A DNA stretch of 64,000 bases from Cheiracanthium punctorium (Eukaryota > Arthropoda > Arachnida > Araneae > Cheiracanthiidae): positions 107,299 to 171,298 of the forward strand of contig JAWZYV010014431.1 of assembly GCA_038373885.1 (NCBI GenBank), read 5' to 3'. The position numbers were made by a program, and so were the translations under genes. Shown here in pieces: positions 1 to 9,553 of the stretch; position 1 is the first letter of the stretch; each line of letters starts with the position of its first letter. The notes under the pieces were generated by a model that saw only the letters and a program-made list of their open reading frames with translations, was not told the DNA's origin and made no database searches.

Positions 1-570
1 ATCGAAACTCCCATCTTGTTTCAGGCAAACTGAATGAAAGAAAGGATATTTTCCCCACCTTTTTAATGCAAGGCAAAATCAAAATATGTCGGTCCCCTTC
101 CTGACATTAAATATTATACCTCTGACACAATGTCTACTTCGGCTCGTGACCTTTTCTGATGTGGCATACAGCTCTTGCATCAGACAATTTTGATTTTAGA
201 AAGGAGATGACTGTCTATTGCAGGTACGCATATATATATATATTGATTGATGCTTGTTTTTTTAAATAAGAAAAAAAAAAACTTATATGCTTGTTTGAAG
301 GAGGGTTGTTAATTTAACTCTTAATTAAAATCGGATGTAGATATTCTATGTAGATGCTGTCTTGAATTTCGAAAGCAGTTTATCGAAATTTCTGGTGTGG
401 ACCCTTTTTGGTAATAAGTGTTTTAAATATATACTATATATATTTGTGGTTAAATACATGAATTTGTTTTTTCATTTTGCTCATAAAATCTTTTCTCCTT
501 TTTTTTAAAGCTACATTACAATTGCTTCCACATGCATGGTAGTGTACAGATCTGGACACATCAAAGAAAA
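1..570. other. AT-rich spacer, no gene recognised
   Basis: AT-rich sequence with a short TA microsatellite near 230-242 and short A and T runs. The small open frames here lack any motif I recognise. This may be the degraded upstream part of the Polinton that becomes readable from about 640, but I see no terminal inverted repeat. Confidence 0.4.
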
Positions 571-571
571 T

Positions 572-632
572 ACAATTGCCCTGGTACCGGTTACCAATTG
601 CCCTGGTACCGTGTACCAATTGCCCTGGTACA
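572..632. repeat. Three-copy 21-22 bp tandem repeat
   Basis: The unit CCAATTGCCCTGGTACCG is repeated three times with a period of 21-22 bases. It lies directly upstream of the first recognisable polymerase codons and could be a local expansion. Confidence 0.8.
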
Positions 633-1531
633 TGGTTATGCGAACTCCACAAATTACAGTGTAGACGCTGTACAATGGGTAGATTTCACAGCTCAAATGG
701 ACGGTGTTTTCATACGTAGGAAATATTTCAGTTGACGGATACTGAGAAGGAACTAAGACAATATATTAGTATCATGCGAGTTTTTTTTTTTTTTTTTTTT
801 TGAGTAGTTAAAATGTAATTTTTTTTAATACTTACATTTAGCTTTGTATAGTTATTACATAGTCACATACTTTTTATTATAGGGTAATCTATTTCATGCA
901 TGCCCTGTTTGCTATGATGGTGACAAGAAAAATCTAATTAATGGAATAATAATGGCTAATCGGTATAAAAAAATTCAAGAAACCACCAGCAAATTTGAAT
1001 CCCTAGGGTTTACAGTCATGTAAAAATGGGAACACGGATTTCAAAAGGACAAAAATGAATTGGAAATACTCAAGGAGTTCTTAAAGACACATGATCTAGA
1101 AGATCGTTTAAACCCTAGGGATGCTTTCTTTGCAGGAAGAATGAACGCCGTTAGGTTGTATTATGAGGTTGTAGCCAAATACGTGGACTTTATATCAAGA
1201 GTATATTTATCTATGTTGTGTATTTTTACTTTTAGGTGAACAAATATTGTAAATACCCTGTAGGTCACCCTACGATTATTACAGAAAATTTCGGCGCTTT
1301 AGATAACTATTTCGGCATAATAAAGTGCAAAGTTTTAACCCCCAGAAAGCTGCATTTACCAGTTTTGCCGTTCCACTGTCAGGGTAAGCTGATGTTCTCA
1401 CTATGTCAAGTTTGCTGCGAGAACTTGATACAAACCAACTGTCATCATTTAGACGATGAATGGTCTATCGTCAGAACATGGGTAATGGAGGAGGTTAAAA
1501 TGGTAGTCGAAAAAGGTTAGCAGATTACAAA

Positions 1532-1613
1532 GTAAGTTAGTAATTATATTAAGATAAATTATTTGTATTATTATTTTAATCAATTAAAAACACTGTGTCC
1601 GCTCTTCTTTCAG
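1532..1613 (+). other. Intron-like interruption in the polymerase
   Basis: GTAAGTTAG at the left and a pyrimidine-rich tract ending TCTTTCAG at the right separate two parts of the polymerase that are contiguous in the family. The join is one base out of frame, consistent with later decay. Confidence 0.55.
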
Positions 1614-1709
1614 ATATATGAAGTTTACAACTTTGAAACTACTACCGATTCCCTTTTCCTATCATATATAGACCTTTTGCTGAAAATCAAGCAGGAAAGT
1701 AGTGGCTTG

Positions 1710-2238
1710 TAGAGATGAGTTCGGGCTCATTTTTTGAAGCCCGAGCGCGAGGACTTTTCATCCGAGCCCGCCCGAGCCCGAGCAATATTATTTAAGTCGG
1801 AGCCCGAAATTTCAGTTAAGATTTTTAAAAAATTCAATTACTTCATTGATAGAATACAATAAATTTTGCCGTTCGTGCAAATTAAAGACAAATATAGTTG
1901 CAAACTCCGAATGCACTTTCTAATTTTTTGTATCTGTCCTTTATCAGAAAATGTCGGATCTCATGACTAATTAAGGAATATAAACCGCCGTTCTAAAATA
2001 CCCAAAGAGCTTCACGCACCTTCTAGGCGCCCGTGCCGCTATTTTTATTAGTTTATTTATTTATTTTTCTTTTATAAGTACTTTTATTTTCCTCATGAAT
2101 CACTTTTCAAAATCTATTTCAAGCAGTATGTTCAATAAAGGAGAAATTTTTCATGAGCCCGAGCCCGAACACAATTGTGAATTACAGAGCCCGAGCCCTG
2201 TTCGGGCCCGGGCTCGGGCTGAGCCCGTCTCATCTCTA
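1710..2238. mobile_element. hAT-type MITE inside the polymerase
   Basis: A 529-bp non-autonomous element. Its termini are inverted copies of TAGAGATGAG followed by CGGGCTCA-rich subterminal repeats (GAGCCCGAGCCCG on both sides). It is flanked by a perfect 8-bp target duplication, GTGGCTTG, at 1702-1709 and 2239-2246. The TAGNG-type terminus and 8-bp duplication are typical of hAT elements. Removing it and one duplication rejoins polymerase codons (KIKQESSGL to PSEC) in frame, so it landed in an exon. No transposase is encoded. Confidence 0.93.
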
Positions 2239-2395
2239 GTGGCTTGCCATCAGAATGTGTTACACCAGAGCAAAAAACGAAATACACTAAGGAGTATTTG
2301 GAACAGGAAGGGGTAAAGCTGGATGGAGATTTAATTTTAAAAAAGCCAGGAAGACGTGAAGTTGCCAAATTGGCTTTAAACAGCTTTTGGGGACG

Positions 2396-2491
2396 GTAAG
2401 TTGTTTTCTTGCTATATATTACATTACATTACATTTTTTGTGAAATATACATTGTTCATGGTGAATTTTTTTTCCTTCTTTCTTTTTTCAG
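2396..2491 (+). other. Intron-like interruption in the polymerase
   Basis: Starts GTAAGTTG directly after the LNSFWG block and ends in a long pyrimidine tract plus CAG. Joining the flanks gives an open continuation (WGR FRMNLNKP), so a spliceosomal intron is plausible. Confidence 0.6.
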
Positions 2492-2519
2492 TTTTAGAAT
2501 GAACTTAAATAAACCACTT

Positions 2520-3210
2520 AAATTAAGCACGTAAATACATTTGAAAACTTTAACAAAATATTGTTAGATCTATATTAAAATATTGGAAAAAAATCAAGGT
2601 CAGGTTCATGGTCAAATATAAGACCCAGGAATAACTTGCGAAGTTCATTGGAGCAAAAATGCCATTCACGTCCATGTTCACGCCAATTTCATTTTATCAG
2701 TTGGTCAGTGATCTGAGTTGTAAATCGGAAAGAAAAGTAGCTCAATTATTTAACTGCGTAAAAAGGCAAAACAACAAAGTCATTAAAGAAAAGGATTTTA
2801 TTTTGAAAGAATGCGAAGACAAATTTCGTGGTGTTAAACGGATGAGATCTGCTTTTTAAAGTAAAAAACGAACTTGAAAAAATGGTTGCTTCAGACAAAA
2901 GTAAAAACTTTAAAAGTTTTTACTTTTCTCTGAAGGCACAAATTTTATCTTTTTTTCAAAAAATGTAAGAAAGTACTAGTAATTAAATAAAGTACTAGTT
3001 CCTCTTTAGATAAGTTTTAAATTTCATTTTAAATAAGAAATATGTGTCGGACTTGCTTATATTATGCATTATAAGCAGTTATCTAATAATAGTAAATAAA
3101 ACCTTTCAGAGCAGCCACCCCCTGTGAGCGGCCAAATATTCTCGGTACGGTGGAGTGGCCGCTAAGAGAGGTTTCACTGTATATATATATACATATATAT
3201 ATATATTTTA
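2520..3210. other. Non-homologous stretch within the polymerase remnant
   Basis: Polymerase similarity lapses here. A 66-codon open frame at 2659-2859 (+) is rich in Lys and Glu but not recognised. At 3105-3178 a GC-richer patch (GAGCGGCC, GTGGCCGCTAAGAGAGG, TTTCACTGTA) resembles the terminal region of a pogo/Tigger-like DNA transposon. A TA microsatellite follows at 3179-3206. Confidence 0.4.
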
Positions 3211-4218
3211 GATTAAAGAGGTGTATTTCCTAACTTCTGAAGTTGCTGCTATGCATTTCGAAAATAAAAAAGAATTTGTACAACAGGGCACATTAACAAA
3301 TGTTTTCATAGCAGCTTTCACGACTGCCTAGTCAAGGTTAAAACTATACAAGGAGATGGAGAAGTTAGGAGAGGCAGTCTTGTGCCACGATACAGATAGT
3401 ATCATTTACGCTTCAGATGGTGTGAATGATCCTCCTCTCGGGAATTTCTTGGGAGATTTCATGGATGCTTTAAACGGTGACTCCATTAAGACATTTGTAT
3501 CAGATAATTACTCTTCATGTCTTTTAAATAAAATAAATAAGTATACAAATTAAATTTTATTCTATATTTTTATTTATTTATCTTTTTTAATTTTATTTTT
3601 GCAGGTGGTCCCAAAAACTACGCATACGAGACAGATACAGGCAAAACACTGTGCAAGGTGTGAGGTTTCACTCTTAATTTTAAAAATTCACAGACTTTAA
3701 ATTTTAATGTTCTAAAATCCTTGATTTCTAACTTTGATTAGGAAACATTACATGCATTAAATATTAGTATTACAATCACACATGATGCTAAAAGAAGAAG
3801 GGTTGTGAACAAACCAGAAACCAAACTCTGCCGTCTTGCTTATGACAAAAGAGTTGTGAAACCAGATTTCAACACTTTATCCTATGGATTTCAATTTTTT
3901 TTACAAAAAGGAAATAGGTCTACTGGGGATACCTGCCTTAAAGGGATAACACTCTGGCTGCTGTACTCCATTCGAGTAGTGCGGAAACCAGCAGACTTTT
4001 ATTTATTTATTTTTAGAAATGAACAGTCAAGAGAAAACAACAAATATTTGTAAAGAAAAAAAAAAAAAAAAAACTTTATTTTTTATGTACAAATTAATTT
4101 TTTTATTTAAACATAATACGTCACAGCAATTTATGATTAGAAGTAAAATTTGCCTCCCCCTAGGCAATCTAATAGTAATAAAAAAAGCACGAAATATCCT
4201 GTACGATTTTGGAAACAC

Positions 4219-4731
4219 ATGATTTCGTCCCAAATCCACAGAATTCTATCGAGACACACCTCAAGATACTATGCTGGCATTTTTCCTTTGGACAAGATAC
4301 CTGTTATTCGAAACTTTCCTTTAGCAATGGTGATCAACAGAGATAAACATTACGAAAGAGGTACTCATTGGTTAGGCATCTTTATGCCAGACGAAAAGAG
4401 TCTTGAATTCTTTGATTCCTACGGAATGCCTCCGGAAGCTTACGGTGAAGATATCATACAGTTTGTGAATCAATATAAACATGTTTCCTGGAATCAAGTT
4501 CAACTTCAAAGTTTAACATCTAATGTATGTGAACATTATTGTATTTATTTGATTGTAAAACGGTCTCAAGGCCTATGCATGTCACTTATTTTGTCGCAAC
4601 TAGCTGGAAAAAAGAATGATTTTCAAATGTTTCAGTTTGTTAACGAACGATATGGTGTAACTATTATGTCAAACATTTATAAAGATAATTTTTATTTTAT
4701 AAAAAATCTCATTTCTTTCTTTCTTTCTTAG
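4219..4731 (+). CDS. Adenain-like cysteine protease of a Polinton
   Basis: Encodes about 170 residues from the ATG at 4219; the frame opens at 4150, but 4219 is the first start that matches the family. Family-C5 proteases mature virion-type proteins in adenoviruses and Polinton/Maverick elements. The expected catalytic order is visible: His in GTHWLGIF, an acidic residue in LEFFDSYG, and Cys in SNVCEHYCIYLI. The usual CG after the nucleophile is CE here, which may weaken activity. The frame is open throughout, unlike the polymerase before it and the ATPase after it. It could be a recently dead gene that has not yet gained stops. Confidence 0.85.
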   Translation: MISSQIHRILSRHTSRYYAGIFPLDKIPVIRNFPLAMVINRDKHYERGTHWLGIFMPDEKSLEFFDSYGMPPEAYGEDIIQFVNQYKHVSWNQVQLQSLTSNVCEHYCIYLIVKRSQGLCMSLILSQLAGKKNDFQMFQFVNERYGVTIMSNIYKDNFYFIKNLISFFLS

Positions 4732-4871
4732 TGTGTGTGTGTGTGTGTACATTATTTAGAAAAAAAAACTTATTTTTTTATCTTAAGGTTTTGAATTCTC
4801 AGTCACTGTGTTTGTTTGCCATTAAAAGAGCATGAAAATCAAAAGTTTGGCATAAAAGTTTCATTTCAAGA

Positions 4872-5491
4872 ATGGAAATCCCAAAGTTAGTATATCCGAG
4901 CACCTGTCTCCTGTCTGGACCAACAGGGTCCAGAAAAACAGTGTTTGTTAAAAAACTAATAGAATACAAAATGTTTGAACCTATGCCAACCAATATTGTT
5001 TACTGTTATGGAAGTTATCAACAACTGTTAAACTCGATGGAAGGTGTTCATTTCGAAGAAGGACTGCCTTCTGACCTTAATACTTTGCAAAATGCACTCA
5101 TTATTATTGATGATCTCATGACTGAATTAGCAGGCGATACGCGATTAAACAACCTTTTTACAAAAGGAAGTCATCACTGAAATCACAGACAGATTAGGCT
5201 TCAGGTAATAAAAATTACAATTACCTGAAATCTTTTTCAGCAGGGTAAACAAATGCATAATGTTCATTTAAATTCTCATTACTTAGTTTTATATAAAAAT
5301 CCCAGAGACAAAAGCCAAGTGATGCATTTGGCAAGACATATGTTACGAGGAAAAACTAAGAGTTTTCAAGAAATCTTTTAAGATGCAACAAGTCCTGCTT
5401 ATGGGTATCTATTCGTCCACTTGAATCCCGAAACAGATGAGTGCTTGTGCATGCATACGGGTATATTCCCCCGTGTGCATCAGCCACAATA
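4872..5491 (+). pseudogene. Polinton packaging ATPase (FtsK/HerA-like), broken
   Basis: DNA-packaging ATPase of the Polinton. The open part (102 codons) has a Walker A loop, GPTGSRKT, with Arg in the usual glycine position, and a Walker B strand, ALIIIDDLM. The same frame then crosses stops at 5178 and 5226 and resumes family sequence: NLFQQGKQMHNV, LNSHYLVLYKNPRD, ARHMLRGKTKSFQEIF. Another stop follows at 5380, and the C-terminal tail ends near 5491. The neighbourhood of polymerase, protease and ATPase on one strand is the standard Polinton core set. Integrase and capsid genes are not seen. Confidence 0.85.
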
Positions 5492-5520
5492 ATCATTTTC
5501 TTATCAGATTTGGTGCGAGT

Positions 5521-5945
5521 AACATGTCCTCCACAGTTTTAGAATTCGAGGGTTTCCAACTGAAAACCCACATTTTCCTCATGAAAGAATTGGCTTTCTA
5601 TGATATCCATCACGGCTAACACAGTCGATGGACTTTACTTCTTCCCTATTCTTGAGAACATTTATCGGAAAAGCATAAAAAAAAACCTTTTTGTGGTTAA
5701 CCCTTCACATAGACTTCCCTAGGACAGTGGTGATCTACCCTATATTAATCTGCATGATATTTTAACATTTTTGTTTTCTACCTATTCCCATATTTAAGTC
5801 AAAGGCTTAAAAAAAACCAAATTTGTCAAAAAGCTGCCTGGACGTAAAATTGAGGATCTGAATGATTTGAAGTACCCTAAAATTCAAGCACTCAATCTTG
5901 TAGCATAGCACTGTCCTAATCCTTCATCTACTATTATTAGCGAGG
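5521..5945 (+). pseudogene. Degraded repeat-associated ORF, function unknown
   Basis: Fragments in shifting frames (VLEFEGFQLKTHIFLMKELAFYD cut here to its sense: a hydrophobic N-terminal block, then DSGDLPYINLHDI, then KFVKKLPGRKIEDLNDL) look like one former coding region with several stops and frameshifts. They resemble an ORF I associate with arthropod repeat elements, but I cannot assign a function. It lies between the ATPase and the hAT-like transposase and may belong to either element or to a third. Confidence 0.35.
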
Positions 5946-6614
5946 ATATCAAGTATGGAACAGCTCAAGCTTTTAGGCAAGTCTAAAAGCGAAAATAAAT
6001 TAATTGCTCAAACATATGATGGATCTTCTGTGATGAGCAGCCATCTCAATGGACTTCAAACCAAAGTGCTGGAAAAATACCCAAATGCTTTGCTTATGCA
6101 CTGCTATGCTCATGTAATGAAGTTTAGGCAGCAATCATTAGAATACAGTAGGGAACTGAAAACATTTTTTTCCGGATTAAAATCACCAACCGCATATTTT
6201 TCACACTCTTCAAAGAGGCTACACGAACTTTTCGCTTTCATGTCAAGAAAACTGCCTTCATTAGCCAGTACTAGATGGAATTTTACCTCGAGGCTTGTCT
6301 ACACGGTATGTGAAAAGAGAGGAGCTTTATTTGCATTTTTTGATCACGTTAGTGAAAAGCGGAGATTTTGATAATTTAGCTGCAATGACAGCTAGAGGAT
6401 TCTGCAGTTTCCTTAAAAATCTACAAAATATATTTTTAATAAAGGTTTTATCTAACCTACTTGCTTTCTCAGATGTCTTATTTGACATACAGCAGTCCAG
6501 AAATGCCGATATTTTGTACTACAGTAATAAAATAACAGAATTTCAAAATCAACTCCAAAAGGAAAGAGATCATTTTGAAACTGTGGTATATTATCATATA
6601 ATTGTTCCAGACTA
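5946..6614 (+). pseudogene. hAT-like transposase fragment
   Basis: The first frame (5955-6371) carries AQTYDGSSVMSSHLNGLQTK, CYAHVMK, FFSHSSKR-like and LPSLASTRWNFTSRL blocks. These are typical of the catalytic region of hAT-like/ZMYM-type transposases: an Asp in YDG, and the RW motif. Near 6355 the frame shifts, and the continuation (NLAAMTARGFCSFL, LSNLLAFSDVLFDIQQSR) runs to 6614 in the frame that opens at 6295. N-terminal zinc finger and C-terminal dimerisation regions are absent, and I find no matching termini. Non-functional. Confidence 0.7.
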
Positions 6615-6839
6615 AGTAGCAGCACTTACCATGCATAAAAATTGTATAATGATGTCACTTGCTGTAACCACGTTTACAGTTAAAAGAAATATATTCTGAG
6701 TAGTTTTAAGTGTGTTTGCGTAGTGTGTAGTTATGTCTGATTAAATGTTATCATAATTCTACATAGCCTCGTCATGTTATCCCCTTCCTTAATGTACACA
6801 TACATAAAAGAAACAGTGTGGTTTTCTGTTAATGAAGAC

Positions 6840-7300
6840 GAAGAGTTAATTCAAATAAAAAAAAGAAGATTAAATGATGAAACACAAAAGGATTATTGTC
6901 AGAGACTTTCAAAGAGAATTCCAAGAGAAAATTTCAAGGGAAGCTATGGCTAGGCGCAACGCTTTATGATTCGTAACAGTCTCTCGATCAGAAGAAGAAC
7001 AATGTTGTCACAGAAGCTGCCGGAAGAATATGAAGAACAGTGCACCAAATTCTTCCAGTACATTATAAGGCTGTGAAAACAAAAGGGATATCGGATGTCA
7101 GAAATTGGCAATGCAGATCAGACTCCAATGTGATTTGACATGCCAGAAGCCACAACTGCTCATCCTGTTGGAGGCAGAAGCGTTCAAGTGTGCACAACAG
7201 GAGCAAACAAGCAACGATGAACCGTTGTGCTGGCCATATCCAGATATTCATAGATTCTATGGGTTGAAGATATTTCAAATCGATGTGTCTTAAGCAAAAT
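6840..7300 (+). pseudogene. pogo-like (Tigger/jerky) transposase fragment
   Basis: The frame starting near 6967 reads SIRRRTMLSQKLPEEYEEQC, FFQYIIRL, then MSEIGNADQTPM, FDMPEATTAHPVGGRSVQV and TTGANKQR. NADQTP carries the first catalytic Asp of pogo-type DDE transposases. Three in-frame TGA codons (near 7076, 7130 and 7218) replace expected Trp or Arg codons, the pattern left by C-to-T decay. Only the central part of the gene is visible. Confidence 0.75.
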
Positions 7301-7437
7301 GCTAAGAACTTCTTTTCACACTGCATACCAACACAAAAATTAAAAAAATAACGAGTGACTCCACTCGACTTTCCGAACACTTGCGATTAAGATCATTACC
7401 AAGCATTTAAATAAATTTTAATTGATGAATAACTCAA

Positions 7438-8008
7438 ACATATATACCAAATTGAAACTCAATCGAATGCGCCATTTAAACGCACACTTTCAAGAATTTC
7501 TCTCCATACGCCATAATGTAAAAGAAATCTTTGTCGTAGCCCTGTAGAAAAACTATAAGTCCTATACACATCAAAATCAATACCTGTCTTACGATGGTGG
7601 TTTATAACATATATACCCAATTTGAGCTCAATCGAATGTATCGTTTAAACGCTAGTGCAAATTCAAGAATTTCCTCCCATAGGCCGTAATGTAAAAGAAA
7701 TCTTTGTCGTAGCCCCCCATACCAAATTCAAGTCCTGTGGAAAAACTAAGTCCTATACACATCAAAATCAATACTGGTCTTACAGTGGTGTGGTTTATGG
7801 CATATATGCCCAATCGAATGTACCATTTAAACGCTAGCACACTTTCAAGAATTTCTCCCTATACGCCATAATGTAAAAGAAATCTTTGTCATAGCGCTGT
7901 ACAAAAACTATAAGTCCTATACACATCAAAATCAATACCGGTCTTACGCTGGTGGTTTATGACATATATGCCCAATTTGAGCTCAATCGAATGTATCGTT
8001 TAAACTAG
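7438..8008. repeat. Degenerate tandem array, about 165-190 bp period
   Basis: Three full units and a partial one. Each contains CATATATRCCCAATTTGAGC, AATCGAATGTATCGTTTAAA, GTAAAAGAAATCTTTGTCG and AAGTCCTATACACATCAAAA. Unit starts lie near 7438, 7609, 7800 and 7963. Unit lengths differ by small deletions. Shorter pieces related to the same unit (TGTAGAAAAACTAT) occur near 26460 and 27270. Confidence 0.85.
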
Positions 8009-9160
8009 AACTGAAGATTCCTGGTCGCCAGTCGCCAGCTGGCGACTAAATTATTTTGTTTCACCACCAGTTAATTCACATCCAGGTGCCAAGTCATAGA
8101 TAATGATTTACTGGGATTTTCCATAGCCCTGTTAAGAATCTTTTTTTATTATTACCATAAAATATGCGCTCCCCACCTCAATGTTGAATGATCCTGATTT
8201 TCGCTGTCAAAAATATCCCCCCCCCTCCTTTCAGAAGCAAATAAAGTGTGTTTCTCAGACGGCCACTGGAATGATAATCACTACATACTGGAGGTGTGCA
8301 CGCTGTGCCGGAACTCCGACAAGCACCCACTTCAGTCAGTCAGTCAGTCCACTGGAATGAGTTCTCTGGCGCACCAACAAATCCGAGCGGCGCGGCAAAT
8401 ATCCCCCGCCCTCTGAGGTCTTAAAGCAGGAGGAACAGAGGAATTCGGAACTCTGCCTTCGGCGCACCGGACTTTCTGTCATGCGGCAACAACACTTCCT
8501 CGCTGGCCGCTGTCAAAATAAATGAATGAAATAAAAAGAGGATTCTTTGTAGAATCATGGTAGAACCTTCTATTTTGTTCCAGTGCCGTTTACACTGTTG
8601 CAAAAATGCACTGATTTTTTAAAAATCAGCTTTTTTGCGTATATAAAACTACCATGTGTGTATTTTTTTGCGCGAGATTCAACAGAATTAGCGTAAATTA
8701 AGCAAAAATTTGCATAAACACGAAGCATTAATAGCAAAAGAAATTTTTTTTTTTTTATTAAACCCAATTATAACCCCCATCCCCCCTTAAAATAACCTAT
8801 TTTAAGTTGAAGTGAGGGGGAGCTATAATCAGGTTTTTGCAGTATTTTTTTATGTGTGAAATCGCTTTCAAACTTGCCAATAAAACCGAAAAATAGTCAT
8901 AACTGTCTAATTTTCTCTCTTGACCCTTCATAGACGAACACTAGAGGAGAGTTATTTATTTTTAGGTAGAAAACTGTCTGTGTTTAGCAGAGTTTTATAC
9001 TTCAAAATTTTGAGCATTGAAAGCTAGTAAGAAAAATGAATTGAGGGCTTGCCAGGTAAAAGATGACAAAAGTGTTTACCTTGATAGTTCTTTTATTTTA
9101 GTAATGAGGCATGAAGGCTTGTATACAGATGGGGATGAACAAAGGAAACAAAAAACAGGT
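8009..9160. other. Spacer with a long hairpin
   Basis: No gene recognised. A GC-richer, CpG-containing stretch at 8255-8520 includes a four-fold CAGT repeat near 8333-8348. At 8761-8835 the sequence folds on itself: AACCCAATTATAACCCCC pairs imperfectly with the right-hand GGGGGAGCTATAATCAGGTT, suggesting a tiny MITE or foldback remnant. Confidence 0.45.
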
Positions 9161-9162
9161 AT

Positions 9163-9553
9163 TTGATGTGGTACAGCATCTATGTGTCGTCGGACGTTCT
9201 GGACAACAAATCGAACCGGGGTCGAACAGCATCACCTTGAGATAAACTTGTAGTGGCATAATCAAAAAGGCTTTATTGGAAGCTGCGGCGGGAAGGCTCC
9301 AGGTTAATCGCTTGACTCAGCTCAGAGCATCTCACATGGCTGGCTTCGAGCGTCCTTCTACACGCATCTTGTCGCATCACCCTTTTCGCCTCCTCTCTCG
9401 ATCACGGCGAACGGCGAACTTTTATACTGTTGGCCAGGTAACGACGTCACTAATGACCGCGGACCTGTGATGTGGAAAGAAAAAGGAGAAAATAGCTCCG
9501 CGGCAAGTCGCCGGGAGTTCAGCGCCTCTAGCGGCCAAAAACAGAAACACATT
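9163..9553 (-). mobile_element. Probable solo LTR
   Basis: On the minus strand the order is that of an LTR: a GC-rich U3-like part, a TATAAA box (plus 9421-9426) in CAGTATAAAAGTTCGCC, a GC-rich R-like segment, then AATAAA (plus 9272-9277) and a U5-like tail. Ends TGTG and CACA near 9553 and 9163 fit the TG...CA rule. I could not confirm a short target duplication. No gag or pol lies next to it, so it would be a solo LTR. A host promoter is the alternative. Confidence 0.5.

Larger units (their letters stand above)
640..3900 (+). pseudogene. Polinton/Maverick family-B DNA polymerase, decayed
   Basis: Remnant of a protein-primed family-B DNA polymerase that replicates Polinton elements. Recognisable blocks run in the right order: an N-terminal block near 645-770 (VQWVDFTAQMDGVFIR, then VDGY), a cysteine block at 893-940 (FHACPVCYDGDKK), a palm block at 1237-1520 (KYPVGHPTIITENFG, KLMFSLCQVCCENL, TWVMEEV), LNSFWGR at 2370-2395, the catalytic YYDTDS-like motif as CHDTDSIIYASDGV at 3385-3425, and the C-terminal end around 3604-3895 (GGPKNYAYETDTGKTLCKV, later YDKRVVKPDFNTLSYGF). 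In-frame stops occur, for example at 1021, 1518 and 3662. GT-AG interruptions occur at about 1532-1613, 2396-2491 and before 3605, and a MITE sits at 1710-2238. The gene is dead. Assignment rests on motif order and on the protease and ATPase next door. Confidence 0.85.

Noticed and set aside
572..632. CRISPR-like repeat array
   Set aside because: Repeats are directly adjacent without spacers and the DNA is eukaryotic.
7063..7380. Minus-strand open frame of 105 codons
   Set aside because: Antisense to the pogo-like transposase remnant.
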